From assembly GCF_000372865.1 (NCBI RefSeq), contig NZ_KB889965.1:827902-891901 (forward strand): a DNA stretch of 64,000 bases, in the 5' to 3' direction. Position 1 is the first letter of the stretch. The number at the start of each line of letters is the position of its first letter. Shown here in pieces: positions 38,956 to 47,528 of this stretch. The DNA comes from Methylosarcina fibrata AML-C10. GTDB taxonomy: Bacteria > Pseudomonadota > Gammaproteobacteria > Methylococcales > Methylomonadaceae. Below the pieces are notes generated by a model, which was not told the DNA's origin, ran no database searches, and saw only the letters and a list, made by a program, of their open reading frames with translations. The position numbers were made by a program, and so were the translations under genes.

Positions 38956-39552
38956 ATGAAAACAAAAAAAATTATTACAACACAATCTCTTATGCTTCTG
39001 GCAATGGGCTTTGCAGGATGCACCGGCCCGGGCGGAACCGGTTACAATCCGGCCGTTCCCGGAACGTCTTCGGCGCTGGGACAGACCAGCCAGATTCTGG
39101 GCGCGGCCAACCAGGCCGTGCAAACCGGTCAGCAGGCGGTCAATACGGCGCAGGCGTTGCAGACGGTCAGTTTGACCGATTTATTGGCACAGCAGTTGGG
39201 AGTCACCCAGACGCAGGCTCAAACCGGCGCGGGCGCCTTGTTTCAACTGGCTAAAACCCGGATGCAATCCGAAACCTTCGCCCAGCTTGAGCAGGCTGTG
39301 CCGGGCGTGTCTTCGATGATTCAGGCGGCGCAGCAAGTTCAGCAGAATTCGGCTCTGGGCGGCATGTCTTCCGTGCCCGGCCTTTCAGGCAGTACCGCCG
39401 GCAATCTCCTGTCGACGGCGTCCTTGTTTCAGCAGCAGGGCATGTCGGCAAACATGGTGCAGCGATTTATCCCGGTGATGGTGGATTACGTCACCACCCA
39501 CGGCGGCACTGTGCTGTCGAATTCCTTGAACGCCGCATTGCTCGGGCAATAA
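38956..39552 (+). CDS. DUF2780 lipoprotein
   Basis: A 198-residue lipoprotein. The signal peptide ends in the lipobox FAGCTG, followed by a Gly/Gln/Ala-rich low-complexity linker, then a helical C-terminal domain from about residue 70 (LTDLLAQQLGVTQTQAQTGAG, then FIPVMVDYVTTHGG) that matches DUF2780. GAGG lies 6 bases before ATG 38956. It starts 49 bases after the HyfI-like gene, so it may be the last gene of the same operon. The function of DUF2780 is not known to me. Confidence 0.8.
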   Translation: MKTKKIITTQSLMLLAMGFAGCTGPGGTGYNPAVPGTSSALGQTSQILGAANQAVQTGQQAVNTAQALQTVSLTDLLAQQLGVTQTQAQTGAGALFQLAKTRMQSETFAQLEQAVPGVSSMIQAAQQVQQNSALGGMSSVPGLSGSTAGNLLSTASLFQQQGMSANMVQRFIPVMVDYVTTHGGTVLSNSLNAALLGQ

Positions 39553-39748
39553 ATCGCTTTGCCTTCTTTCAAGCTTTTCATGCGGCCTATGATCTATGGC
39601 AGATCGGTTTTTTTAAACGCCGCATTTTGACCCGGACTGAAAGCCTAATGAAAGGAATCGAGGGTATGATCCGCAACCGCCGGGCAAACAATGCCGGTTT
39701 ATCGAGTTGCGCATCATCTCCCGAATTCTATTGGTCACGATAATAAAC

Positions 39749-40474
39749 ATGAAATTCAGCATAAAAAAATTATTATTAATAAAGAGGACGCTTTTATTGG
39801 CCCTCATCGCATCCATGCTTTCAAGCGCCGTAATGGCTAAAACCGCGGAAGACTTCCAAACTTGGGGCAACATTACCGCTACGGGAAGTCTCGGAGTGTT
39901 CAGTCCGGAATTGAAAAACTTTAAATATTGGCTGGAAGGGCAGGGCCGTTTCGGCGAGGACACTTCCCGATTTTCTCAAGGCATGCTGCGTACCGGCCTC
40001 GGTTATGCCCTCGACGGCAATACCAGCCTCTGGCTCGGTTACGCCTTCATTCCCACCGAAGAACCTTTTACCACGATGCCTTTCGACGAACACCGGATCT
40101 GGCAGCAATTGCTTTGGAACAAGATTTTTTCTTTCGGCACGATCACCAGCCGCAGCCGTTTCGAACAGCGCTTTGCCCAGACCGGCGACGACGTCGGCTG
40201 GCGCTTTCGGCAATTGCTGAAAATCTCGTCGCCGTTGCCGTTTGCGCCGGATTTCAGTCTCGTGGCCACCGACGAATATTTCGCCAATCTGAACCGGACC
40301 GACTGGGGCGCGGACGACGGCTTTGATCAGAATCGGCTGTTTACCGGAATCGGTTATAATTTCAATAAAAACGTCAAAACCGAAATCGGCTACATGAATC
40401 AGTACATCCGAAAGAATCAGGCACCCGACAGGATAAGCCATATCTTGTCGGTGAATCTTTATTTGAACTATTGA
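39749..40474 (+). CDS. DUF2490 outer-membrane-like protein
   Basis: A 241-residue secreted protein with signal peptide (MKFSIKKLLLIKRTLLLALIASMLSSAVMA). The body has alternating hydrophobic strands (TSLWLGYAFIP, ITSRSRFEQRFAQ, NVKTEIGYMNQYIRK) and ends in LSVNLYLNY, typical of a small outer-membrane beta-barrel. The pattern fits DUF2490. ATG 39749 begins the signal peptide; a TTG-started frame from 39707 is less likely. It lies 67 bases before the sensor kinase gene, so it may be co-regulated or sensed by it, which is inference. Confidence 0.78.
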   Translation: MKFSIKKLLLIKRTLLLALIASMLSSAVMAKTAEDFQTWGNITATGSLGVFSPELKNFKYWLEGQGRFGEDTSRFSQGMLRTGLGYALDGNTSLWLGYAFIPTEEPFTTMPFDEHRIWQQLLWNKIFSFGTITSRSRFEQRFAQTGDDVGWRFRQLLKISSPLPFAPDFSLVATDEYFANLNRTDWGADDGFDQNRLFTGIGYNFNKNVKTEIGYMNQYIRKNQAPDRISHILSVNLYLNY

Positions 40475-40541
40475 AGAAAATGGGGCGGCGCAGTTGCGAT
40501 ATTTGCTAACCGGTCTCTTGCCTCACGGGGAGTGATTCCGA

Positions 40542-42014
40542 ATGAAATCGCCATCCTATCGTCCTGTGCAATTGCGGGGACTGATGTTTCTCGGGCTGCT
40601 GCTGTTGGCGCTGGCCATCCTCGGCAGCATGATGTGGCGCAATCTGCACCGGTTTGAAACGGTTCTGTCCTATGTGACCTATTCTCATCGCATTCAGAAC
40701 GTATCGATGAGTTTGCAGCAGTCGCTGATCGAATATCTGTCCGAGTCCGTAACCGCCGCCTATCCCGAAGTCCTGACCCGCACCATTGCGTCTTTGACCC
40801 ATACGATGAGCCAGATGGATGCGTTGACGACCGACAGCGATTTACTGCCCGCTCGCGTCAGACAATCGATGGCCACAGTCAGAAGCATGCTGAGCGATGT
40901 CCATAATCTGGACCGGATCGAGAAGAATTCGCGGTTGATCGGCGCCTTGAAATTGATGAGCGAGACGCTGGATCGCGAAGCGTTGCAGCAAGAGAAGCTG
41001 TTGGCCGACATCAGCCGCGATACCGAAACCGAATTGTCGATGGCGACCATCACCTTTGCGGTCATTCTCCTCGTTGCCTTTCTGTATTTCCAGCGCAGAA
41101 TACTGCATCCTCTGAACGATCTAAAAACGTTGTTGCAGCGGCTCAGCGATGAAAATTACACCCGGATCACGACCGATCATCTCGACCCCTTGCTGCTGCC
41201 GGTCTTCAACAGTTATAACGAGATGGTCAACCGTCTTGCCGAACTGGAGGAAGAAAAACGCGTTTACGCGCAATCGCTGCAGCGGGAAGTCCGCATAGCG
41301 ACCCAGGCGCTGCTGGAGCAGCAGGCCAGCCTGGCGCGGGCCGAGCGCCTGGCGGCGATAGGAGAGGTGGCCGCGGAACTGGCTCATGAAATACGCAACC
41401 CTCTCGCCGGCATCCAGATTGCTTTCAGCAATTTGCGCCGCGAAATCGACGATAATGCGCAATGCGAGCGCATGGAAATGATCGGCAGCGAACTCAAACG
41501 GCTGGCCCGGCTACTCAACGACATGCTCGATCAAAGCCGTCATTCGCCGGAGGCTTCTTCCATGATCGACGTGGCGGTGCTGATCCGGGATCTGGCCGCG
41601 CTGACCCGCTATCAGATCGCCGAAAACCTGGCGCTCGAAGTCGACGTACCGTCTTCATTGCCGGCGTGTTTGCCCGAGAGCGGTCTGCGTCAGGCCTTAC
41701 TGAATCTGCTCCTCAACGCGGCCGAAGCACTGGAAGGCCAAGCCGGATCGATCGGCATCCGGGCGCGAAAAAACGAACACGGCGTGCAGATCGAAATATT
41801 CGATAACGGCCCCGGATTTTCCCGGGAAATGCTCGAGCACGGCATCCGTCCGTTCCGGACCAGCCGGCAGCGCGGCACCGGACTCGGCCTGGCGATGGTG
41901 CAGCGTTTCGTCAAGGACCTCGGCGGCACCGTTAAGTTGGCCAATCGGGAAAGCCGAGGAGCTCAGGTGTCCCTGTTTTTACCCGCCGGCTGTCCCACTG
42001 GAAATCACTCATGA
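40542..42014 (+). CDS. Membrane sensor histidine kinase (NtrB-like catalytic core)
   Basis: A 490-residue inner-membrane kinase. One helix at about 15-32 and another at 167-185 flank a helical periplasmic sensor of about 130 residues. A HAMP-like linker (188-235) and a coiled coil (235-270) follow. The phosphoacceptor is His282 in LAHEIRNPLAGI. The ATPase has the N box LLNLLLNAAEAL, then DNGPGF and GTGLGLAMVQRF. ATG 40542 follows GGGGAGTG. It overlaps the response regulator gene by four bases, so the two are a pair. The stimulus is unknown; its genomic position suggests control of the SulP-Hyf-like cluster. Confidence 0.9.
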   Translation: MKSPSYRPVQLRGLMFLGLLLLALAILGSMMWRNLHRFETVLSYVTYSHRIQNVSMSLQQSLIEYLSESVTAAYPEVLTRTIASLTHTMSQMDALTTDSDLLPARVRQSMATVRSMLSDVHNLDRIEKNSRLIGALKLMSETLDREALQQEKLLADISRDTETELSMATITFAVILLVAFLYFQRRILHPLNDLKTLLQRLSDENYTRITTDHLDPLLLPVFNSYNEMVNRLAELEEEKRVYAQSLQREVRIATQALLEQQASLARAERLAAIGEVAAELAHEIRNPLAGIQIAFSNLRREIDDNAQCERMEMIGSELKRLARLLNDMLDQSRHSPEASSMIDVAVLIRDLAALTRYQIAENLALEVDVPSSLPACLPESGLRQALLNLLLNAAEALEGQAGSIGIRARKNEHGVQIEIFDNGPGFSREMLEHGIRPFRTSRQRGTGLGLAMVQRFVKDLGGTVKLANRESRGAQVSLFLPAGCPTGNHS

Positions 42015-43399
42015 TTAAAACCTTACTGATTATCGAGGACGAAAAACTGCTCGGCTCGGAGCTCTCCCGCCATTACCGCCAGTCCGGCTGGGAGGTGGTT
42101 CTGGTCGATACGCTGGCCGCAGCTACCCGTGTTCTGCAGAAGGAGCAGTTGGAGCCGCTGCTGATCCTGTCCGACATGAATCTGCCGGACGGCAATGCGC
42201 TGGATTTCATGGAGTCGGTGAAAAAAAACGCCGGTTGCGCCGAATGGCTGTTTCTGACCGGTTACGGCAGCGTGCCCGACTCGGTTCGCGCCCTGCGGCT
42301 CGGCGCCTACGACTTTCTGGAAAAACCCTGCGACCTGGAACGCCTCGATCTGGTAATCGCCAGCGCGGCCCGCAGCGCGCTGATCCAACGGCGGGTGCAG
42401 GACCAGACCAAGAAGGAATACCGCCGCTATTCACCGGAAGCTTACGTCGGCCGCAGCCGCCAGGCGCAAGAGATACGCAATCTGTTGTTGCGGCTCACGC
42501 AAGTGCCGTTCAGCGCGCTGATCATCGGCGGCGAGAGCGGCACCGGCAAGGGCCTGGCCGCAAAAATCCTGCATTACGGGGGCTCCCGAGCCCAGCAGCC
42601 GATGATCGAAATCAACTGCGCCGCGCTGCCCCGTGAACTGCTCGAATCCGAGCTGTTCGGCCACGAGCCGGGCGCCTTTACCGGCGCTTCCGGCCGCCAT
42701 CGCGGCCTGCTGGAACAGGCGGACGGCGGCACGCTATTCATGGACGAGATCGGCGAAATGCCTCTCGATTTACAGGCCAAGCTGCTCAAAGCCATCGAGG
42801 ACCACAAGGTGCGTCGGCTCGGCGGAGAAAAGGAAATCAGCGTCGATGTCCAGATTTTAGCCGCCAGCAACCGCGATCTCGAACAGATGGTCAGGGACGG
42901 AGGCTTCCGCAGCGACCTGTATCACCGGCTCAGCGTTTTCCGAATGATGCTGCCGCCGCTTAGAACGGCCAAGGAAGACCTCGACGAATTGGTGCCGTTA
43001 TTCATCGCCGAATACAATGCCAAAGCCGGACGCCAGGTGCGCGAGGTCCCGGACGAGATCTGGACGAAGCTGAAAGCCCATCACTGGCCCGGCAATGTCC
43101 GCGAGCTCCGCAACGTCATCGAACGTTGTGTTTTATTCGCCGACGGCCCGGTGTTTCCGGTGCAATGGCTGCAACTGCCGGGACAGGAGCCGAACGAAAG
43201 CAAGGCGGTCGACGCCGGAAATACCATTTCCCTGCCGCTGGACGGATCCATGGCGCTGGACGATATGGACCGCTTCATTATCAAAACCGCTCTGGAGCGG
43301 GCCGGCTACAATCTGACCGCCGCAGCCAGGGCGTTGGGCGCCACCCGGGAAACTCTGCGCTACCGGGTCAGAAAATATAACTTGAAGAGCGTGGAGTAG
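42011..43399 (+). CDS. Sigma54-dependent response regulator (NtrC family)
   Basis: A 462-residue activator of RNA polymerase with sigma54. The receiver domain has the phosphorylation Asp55 (ILSDMNLPDG) and Lys near 106 (FLEKP). The AAA+ domain has Walker A GESGTGKG (174-181), the sigma54-contact loop GAFTGA (221-226), and Walker B around GGTLFMDEIGEMP. The C-terminus is a Fis-type helix-turn-helix (NLTAAARALGATRETLRYRVRKY). It should activate a -24/-12 promoter; a good one lies before the SulP gene and others before the nitrate genes. Its partner kinase overlaps it. It may equally serve unlinked targets. Confidence 0.93.
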   Translation: MIKTLLIIEDEKLLGSELSRHYRQSGWEVVLVDTLAAATRVLQKEQLEPLLILSDMNLPDGNALDFMESVKKNAGCAEWLFLTGYGSVPDSVRALRLGAYDFLEKPCDLERLDLVIASAARSALIQRRVQDQTKKEYRRYSPEAYVGRSRQAQEIRNLLLRLTQVPFSALIIGGESGTGKGLAAKILHYGGSRAQQPMIEINCAALPRELLESELFGHEPGAFTGASGRHRGLLEQADGGTLFMDEIGEMPLDLQAKLLKAIEDHKVRRLGGEKEISVDVQILAASNRDLEQMVRDGGFRSDLYHRLSVFRMMLPPLRTAKEDLDELVPLFIAEYNAKAGRQVREVPDEIWTKLKAHHWPGNVRELRNVIERCVLFADGPVFPVQWLQLPGQEPNESKAVDAGNTISLPLDGSMALDDMDRFIIKTALERAGYNLTAAARALGATRETLRYRVRKYNLKSVE

Positions 43400-43483
43400 A
43401 GCGGCATCGCCCTATTCTAATTCGGTAATGAACCGATACGGAAGCCATGGTTTGCCCGACGCCGTCGATCGTGTTTCCTGAAT

Positions 43484-45298
43484 TCAGGCATTCTTCTCAG
43501 GCAAAAAACCGCCGACCTGCATGCTCCATAAATGATGATAAAAACCCTGTCGAGCCAATAACTCCTCATGAGCGCCGTCCTCAACGATACGGCCCCGGTC
43601 GAACACAAGAATCCGGTCGAGGTGGGCAATGGTCGAGAGGCGATGGGCAACGGCGATCACGGTTTTTTGCCCCACGATCCGGTCCAGGTTTTCCTGGATG
43701 GCTTTTTCCGTAATTGAATCCAGGCTTGAAGTCGCTTCGTCCAGAATGAGGATCGGCGCATCCTTGAGCATGACTCTGGCGATCGCTATTCGCTGCCTTT
43801 GCCCTCCCGACAGTTTGACGCCCCGTTCGCCCACCAGCGAATCATAGCCCTCCGGCAAGGTTCTGATAAATTCGTCGGCATGAGCCAATTTCGCGGCTTT
43901 AACAATCTCTTCGTCGCTGGCTTCCAGACGTCCGTAGCTGATGTTTTCTTTCAGGCTTCGGTGAAACAGCGCCGGATCCTGCGGTATCAGGCTCAAATTG
44001 CGATGCAGGGAATCCTGGCTTACCTCGGCAATGTCGGTATCATCAATGAAAATTCGGCCCGCTTGCGGATCGTAATTGCGCAGGATCAGGTTGACGAACG
44101 TGGATTTTCCGGAGCCGGAGAAACCCACCAAACCTACGCGTTGCCCAGGTTCGATAACGACATTCATGTTTTCGAAGATGGGCAGCTTGCCGTCGTAGCT
44201 GAAATAAACGTTGCGGAACTCGATTCGCCCATGCGAAACCTGCAAGTCTTTCGCATCGGCTGCATCGACGATCTCGTGTTTTTTCACGATCGTATCCACG
44301 CCATTGGCGATATTGCCGAGGTATTCGAAAAACTCCAGAAAGCGTCGGGAAAGATTGCGCGCATCGCCGATGATCAACAGCGCGAGCCCGGTGCTCATGG
44401 TAAAGTCGCCGACTCCGATCACGCCTTTGTCCCAAAGGACCAGTGCATAATAAACGGTTCCGATTTTAAGAGCGGAGGCTGCGGTAAATTGAAACCAGCG
44501 GACTCGCTCCATATACCAGAAGGTGCTCTGGGCCGTGTTCACTTCGCTTTCCATAAAACCGTTCAAATAACGGCGCTCGTAATCCAGACGAGCAAACAAT
44601 TTGGCGTTCATCACGTTGGTGACGCCATCGACGATCTTGCCGTTGACCAGGCTGCGCATGGCCGCATAATTTTGCGCATAAGGCTGGCAGCGGGTTGCCA
44701 GCCAGAAAGAGACCAGCACGTAAATCACTACCCATCCTGCGACGAACTGTCCCAAATTCCGGTGCACGCCGAACAGGAGGGCAACCGAGGTCGCGAAAGT
44801 GATGACGATCGGCCAGAAATCGCAGAGCACGGCCCATAAGGTATGGTTGAGGCTGACCGCGGTTTCGGTAATGCGATGAGCCAGGGCCCCTGCGAAATGT
44901 TCGCTGAAGAAACGAGGCGAGTGGTATTGCAAGTAGGCATAAAGAGATTTGGCGGTATGTTGCCTTAGCCTGGGCCCCATCGTAATCAATACGGCACCGC
45001 TGGCTCTGCTGAATAGAATTTCCGATAAATTCAGGGCCGCCAATAACCAGAGAGGCTTCTCCAGATCGGTCCACAAGGATCCGTTTGAAACAGGGTGGGT
45101 TACGCCGTCCATGATCTTTTTGATTGCATAGGGGACCAGAATATTGCCGATCGCTTGCCCTAATTCAAAAAACAGCATTAAAACAATCCACGTCTTGAAT
45201 TGAGACAAACAATGCCAGACGAAGCGAATGGTGCCGTCAGGCAAGACAGAGGGTTCGGTGGCCGGACTGCGGGCGGTCTTGGATTGGGTGGAGCGCAT
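43484..45298 (-). CDS. ABC exporter (fused permease and ATPase)
   Basis: A 604-residue half-transporter of the MsbA/ATM type. Residues 30-320 hold six helices, and 355-590 the nucleotide-binding domain: Walker A GFSGSGKST, signature LSGGQRQRIAIAR, Walker B ILILDEATSSLD and the H loop VIAVAHRLSTI. It would act as a homodimer exporting an unknown substrate. The closest general resemblance is to multidrug or lipid exporters. It is convergent with the response regulator gene and has no partner gene nearby. Confidence 0.9.
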   Translation of the reverse strand: MRSTQSKTARSPATEPSVLPDGTIRFVWHCLSQFKTWIVLMLFFELGQAIGNILVPYAIKKIMDGVTHPVSNGSLWTDLEKPLWLLAALNLSEILFSRASGAVLITMGPRLRQHTAKSLYAYLQYHSPRFFSEHFAGALAHRITETAVSLNHTLWAVLCDFWPIVITFATSVALLFGVHRNLGQFVAGWVVIYVLVSFWLATRCQPYAQNYAAMRSLVNGKIVDGVTNVMNAKLFARLDYERRYLNGFMESEVNTAQSTFWYMERVRWFQFTAASALKIGTVYYALVLWDKGVIGVGDFTMSTGLALLIIGDARNLSRRFLEFFEYLGNIANGVDTIVKKHEIVDAADAKDLQVSHGRIEFRNVYFSYDGKLPIFENMNVVIEPGQRVGLVGFSGSGKSTFVNLILRNYDPQAGRIFIDDTDIAEVSQDSLHRNLSLIPQDPALFHRSLKENISYGRLEASDEEIVKAAKLAHADEFIRTLPEGYDSLVGERGVKLSGGQRQRIAIARVMLKDAPILILDEATSSLDSITEKAIQENLDRIVGQKTVIAVAHRLSTIAHLDRILVFDRGRIVEDGAHEELLARQGFYHHLWSMQVGGFLPEKNA

Positions 45299-45695
45299 GG
45301 TATGGAAGAGGCGGAGAAACAGAGTGTATTATACCGGTTCATCCAGTGTCCGGTCTTCGTCATTAACGAACGGCTTTCGCATGCGTTCTCAGGGCAGGCG
45401 CCGACTCAGAGCGTTGGAGACGATCTGGAAAATAGGGCAACCTCCCGGCCTCATCTTTTCATCATGAAAAAAATTGTCGACCCGACGAAGGCATGCCGTC
45501 AAAGAAGAAAACGTGAGAAAGGCAGCCGATGTTAACAGTCAACCGGCAATCCTATAAACCGGTTTCACGAGGCTGAAGATACCGGCGGATTGTCGGGCCT
45601 GGGCACTTCGGATTTCCGAAAGGCCCGGGCGACGGAGAGTCTGATCGGAAAGCCCACGATCCGGTTAGACCATGGGCTCGCCGGTTACGCAAAGA
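45299..45695. other. Gene-free region
   Basis: No supported gene. A long hairpin, GGGCCT (45595-45600) with AGGCCC (45621-45626) around an inner TTCGGA/TCCGAA stem, lies 70 bases past the end of the MauG-like gene (-) and may terminate it, although no T-run follows. The upstream region of the ABC exporter shows no clear promoter. Confidence 0.4.
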
Positions 45696-47063
45696 TCAGT
45701 CCGCTACCGTCAAACCGCTCGGTACCGAGGTAGGCACCTGTTCCATCAAGTTATCCAGCGCATCCTGATCGGTCAGGGCATTCAAAAACTCGATCAGATT
45801 ACTGATGTCGGTATCGCTGAGTGTGGATTTGGCAAGTTTGTTGGCGGTGGTGATCTCGTTCGACTTGGTCGAATCATCCATGACCGCGAAGTCGTTGACG
45901 ACTACGCCGCTCGGCATTGCAGGCAGGATGGCCTGACTGCGGTCCCAGGTCTTGAACGAGTTCACCGGATCGAGATGATGCCGGATTACCGCATCGAGCG
46001 TGGCATAGGCGCCGGCATGGCCGTAAGGCGCGGTCTGTGCCACATTAATCAGCGAAGGCACGCGGAACTTGTATTTGTCGGCGGTGGAGCCGGTCACTTC
46101 GTAGCGGCCGACGTCCCGCTGCGCGGTAGCGCGTCCGGAAACGAAAACGCCGGGTCCCAACTGCGGCATGGCGATGGCGGCGAAGTTTTGATTGGTCAGG
46201 AACTTGCCGCTGTGGCAGCTCGCGCAGTTGGCGCTACCGTAGAACAAATTCATTCCGGTCACCTGAGCCGAAGTCAGCGCCGTGGTTTCACCGCGCAGAT
46301 AGCGATGAAACGGGCTATTGTCGGCACGGAATGCGGTCGCTTCAAAGGCGGCAAGCGCATTAGTCAGGTGCTGGATCTTCATCTTGCTGGAATCGGTTAC
46401 GTCCGGAAAAACGGTCTTGAACTTTGTGACATAGTCAGGAATCGCGCGCAGCCGGGCCATGATCGCTTCCCACATGTAGGGGAAGCGGTTGACTCCGGCG
46501 GTGCCGGTCGGTACGGCGTTGATGACGTCGTTCTCGCCGGTTTGCCCCGGCATCTCGTCGATGTTGACCAGCGGGAAGATGTTCTGGCCGGCGATGACGT
46601 TTTCGAGGCCGGTCGGACAGACGTTATTTCGGCCATTGGAGCAGGGCAGAGACAAGCCTTTGGTGTTTTGCTGGTGCCGGCCCTGCCAGTTCAACTTGGT
46701 AAACTCCTTGGCCCCGAGATTGAACAGCCCCGGAGAGTTGCGTCCGATCCGGGCCTTGATGGCGCTGCTGCCGCTGCCGGTGGTGCGCGCACTGCCGAGG
46801 CCGACGCCGCCTTCCCCGATGGAGACGGAGAGTCCGTCGCCGCCTGCAAACGCCGGATGATGGCAGGTGCCGCAGGAAATGTTCTTGTTGCCGCTGAGAA
46901 TCTTGTCGAAAAACAGCAGCCGGCCCAGTTCGACCTTCTCGGCTGAAGGGGCGCCGTTGTTATAGTAATCCGCGTCGGTTGGGGCGGTGGGAAGAGTTGC
47001 CGCCTGGCTGCTGATCCAGGAGGCGGCAGTAACGATCATCAATAAAGTGGTGTTCTTTTTCAT
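45696..47063 (-). CDS. Dihaem cytochrome c peroxidase / MauG-like protein
   Basis: A periplasmic protein of 455 residues. The signal peptide MKKNTTLLMIVTAASWISSQA begins at ATG 47063, which has GGAG 6 bases upstream; the frame upstream to 47168 is not used. Two c-type haem sites are visible: CGTCH near residue 65 with GRLLFFDKILSGN before it, and CASCH near 280. This is the layout of bacterial di-haem peroxidases and MauG. It is longer than classical CcpA (about 330), through inserts including CSNGRNNVC and an extended C-terminus. It probably reduces peroxide or oxidises a protein partner. It is divergent from the nitrate transporter gene. Confidence 0.87.
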   Translation of the reverse strand: MKKNTTLLMIVTAASWISSQAATLPTAPTDADYYNNGAPSAEKVELGRLLFFDKILSGNKNISCGTCHHPAFAGGDGLSVSIGEGGVGLGSARTTGSGSSAIKARIGRNSPGLFNLGAKEFTKLNWQGRHQQNTKGLSLPCSNGRNNVCPTGLENVIAGQNIFPLVNIDEMPGQTGENDVINAVPTGTAGVNRFPYMWEAIMARLRAIPDYVTKFKTVFPDVTDSSKMKIQHLTNALAAFEATAFRADNSPFHRYLRGETTALTSAQVTGMNLFYGSANCASCHSGKFLTNQNFAAIAMPQLGPGVFVSGRATAQRDVGRYEVTGSTADKYKFRVPSLINVAQTAPYGHAGAYATLDAVIRHHLDPVNSFKTWDRSQAILPAMPSGVVVNDFAVMDDSTKSNEITTANKLAKSTLSDTDISNLIEFLNALTDQDALDNLMEQVPTSVPSGLTVAD

Positions 47064-47351
47064 GGTGGCTCCTTGTGAATGATTGCTCTGGATCGGGCGA
47101 AACCGTAGTAAAACAAGCGCAGGTTTCAACAACAACGTTACGATAGAGAAAAAAAATTCTTTGCGCATCTAACGAATATCCCGATCTTGTATCGGGACAA
47201 ATATCACTCATGCCCATCCTTAACATTAATCCAGTCAATCTCTGAAATCGTTCATTTCATGGTTCCGGTGTTTTTCAAGATGATCGGCGGATTTACTTCG
47301 CTCGCGGCTGAAAAGCATTGCCTTGGCAGTTGGACTTGTTAAACCCATGAT

Positions 47352-47445
47352 GCACCAAGATAAAGCTTACCGCCTTATCTTGGTGCTTAACGTCCAGATT
47401 CGGCTCCAATGCATTGGCCGCGGATCCCGATTTTGCACCAAGATA
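47352..47445 (+). promoter_or_regulatory. NtrC-like sites upstream of the nitrate transporter
   Basis: GCACCAAGATAA (47352-47363) and its exact reverse complement (47375-47386) form a dyad with an 11-base loop, and GCACCAAGATA recurs at 47435-47445. The half-site TGCACCA is that of the NtrC consensus (TGCACC, five bases, GGTGCA), though the spacing differs from a standard full site. They lie 30-125 bases before the -24 element. Confidence 0.5.
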
Positions 47446-47475
47446 GTTCCAGAATTTACCGACTCTGCTTCTGTT

Positions 47476-47491
47476 TGGCATACATTGTGCT
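47476..47491 (+). promoter_or_regulatory. Sigma54-type promoter of the nitrate transporter gene
   Basis: TGGCAT (-24) at 47476-47481, five bases, then GTGCT (-12) at 47487-47491, with GG and GC at the exact spacing. The predicted start is near 47502, giving a 27-base leader with AGGGA before ATG 47529. Confidence 0.6.
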
Positions 47492-47528
47492 TTTGTTTGA
47501 GTTTTAATGTACCGATAGGGAATAAACC

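Larger units (their letters stand above)
47064..47528. other. Divergent control region of the MauG-like and nitrate transporter genes
   Basis: No supported gene. It contains a 7-bp inverted repeat TCCCGAT/ATCGGGA (47179-47197) near the MauG-like gene, a 12-bp inverted repeat with NtrC-like half-sites (47352-47386), a further half-site at 47435-47445, and a sigma54-type promoter (47476-47491), listed separately. Confidence 0.55.
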
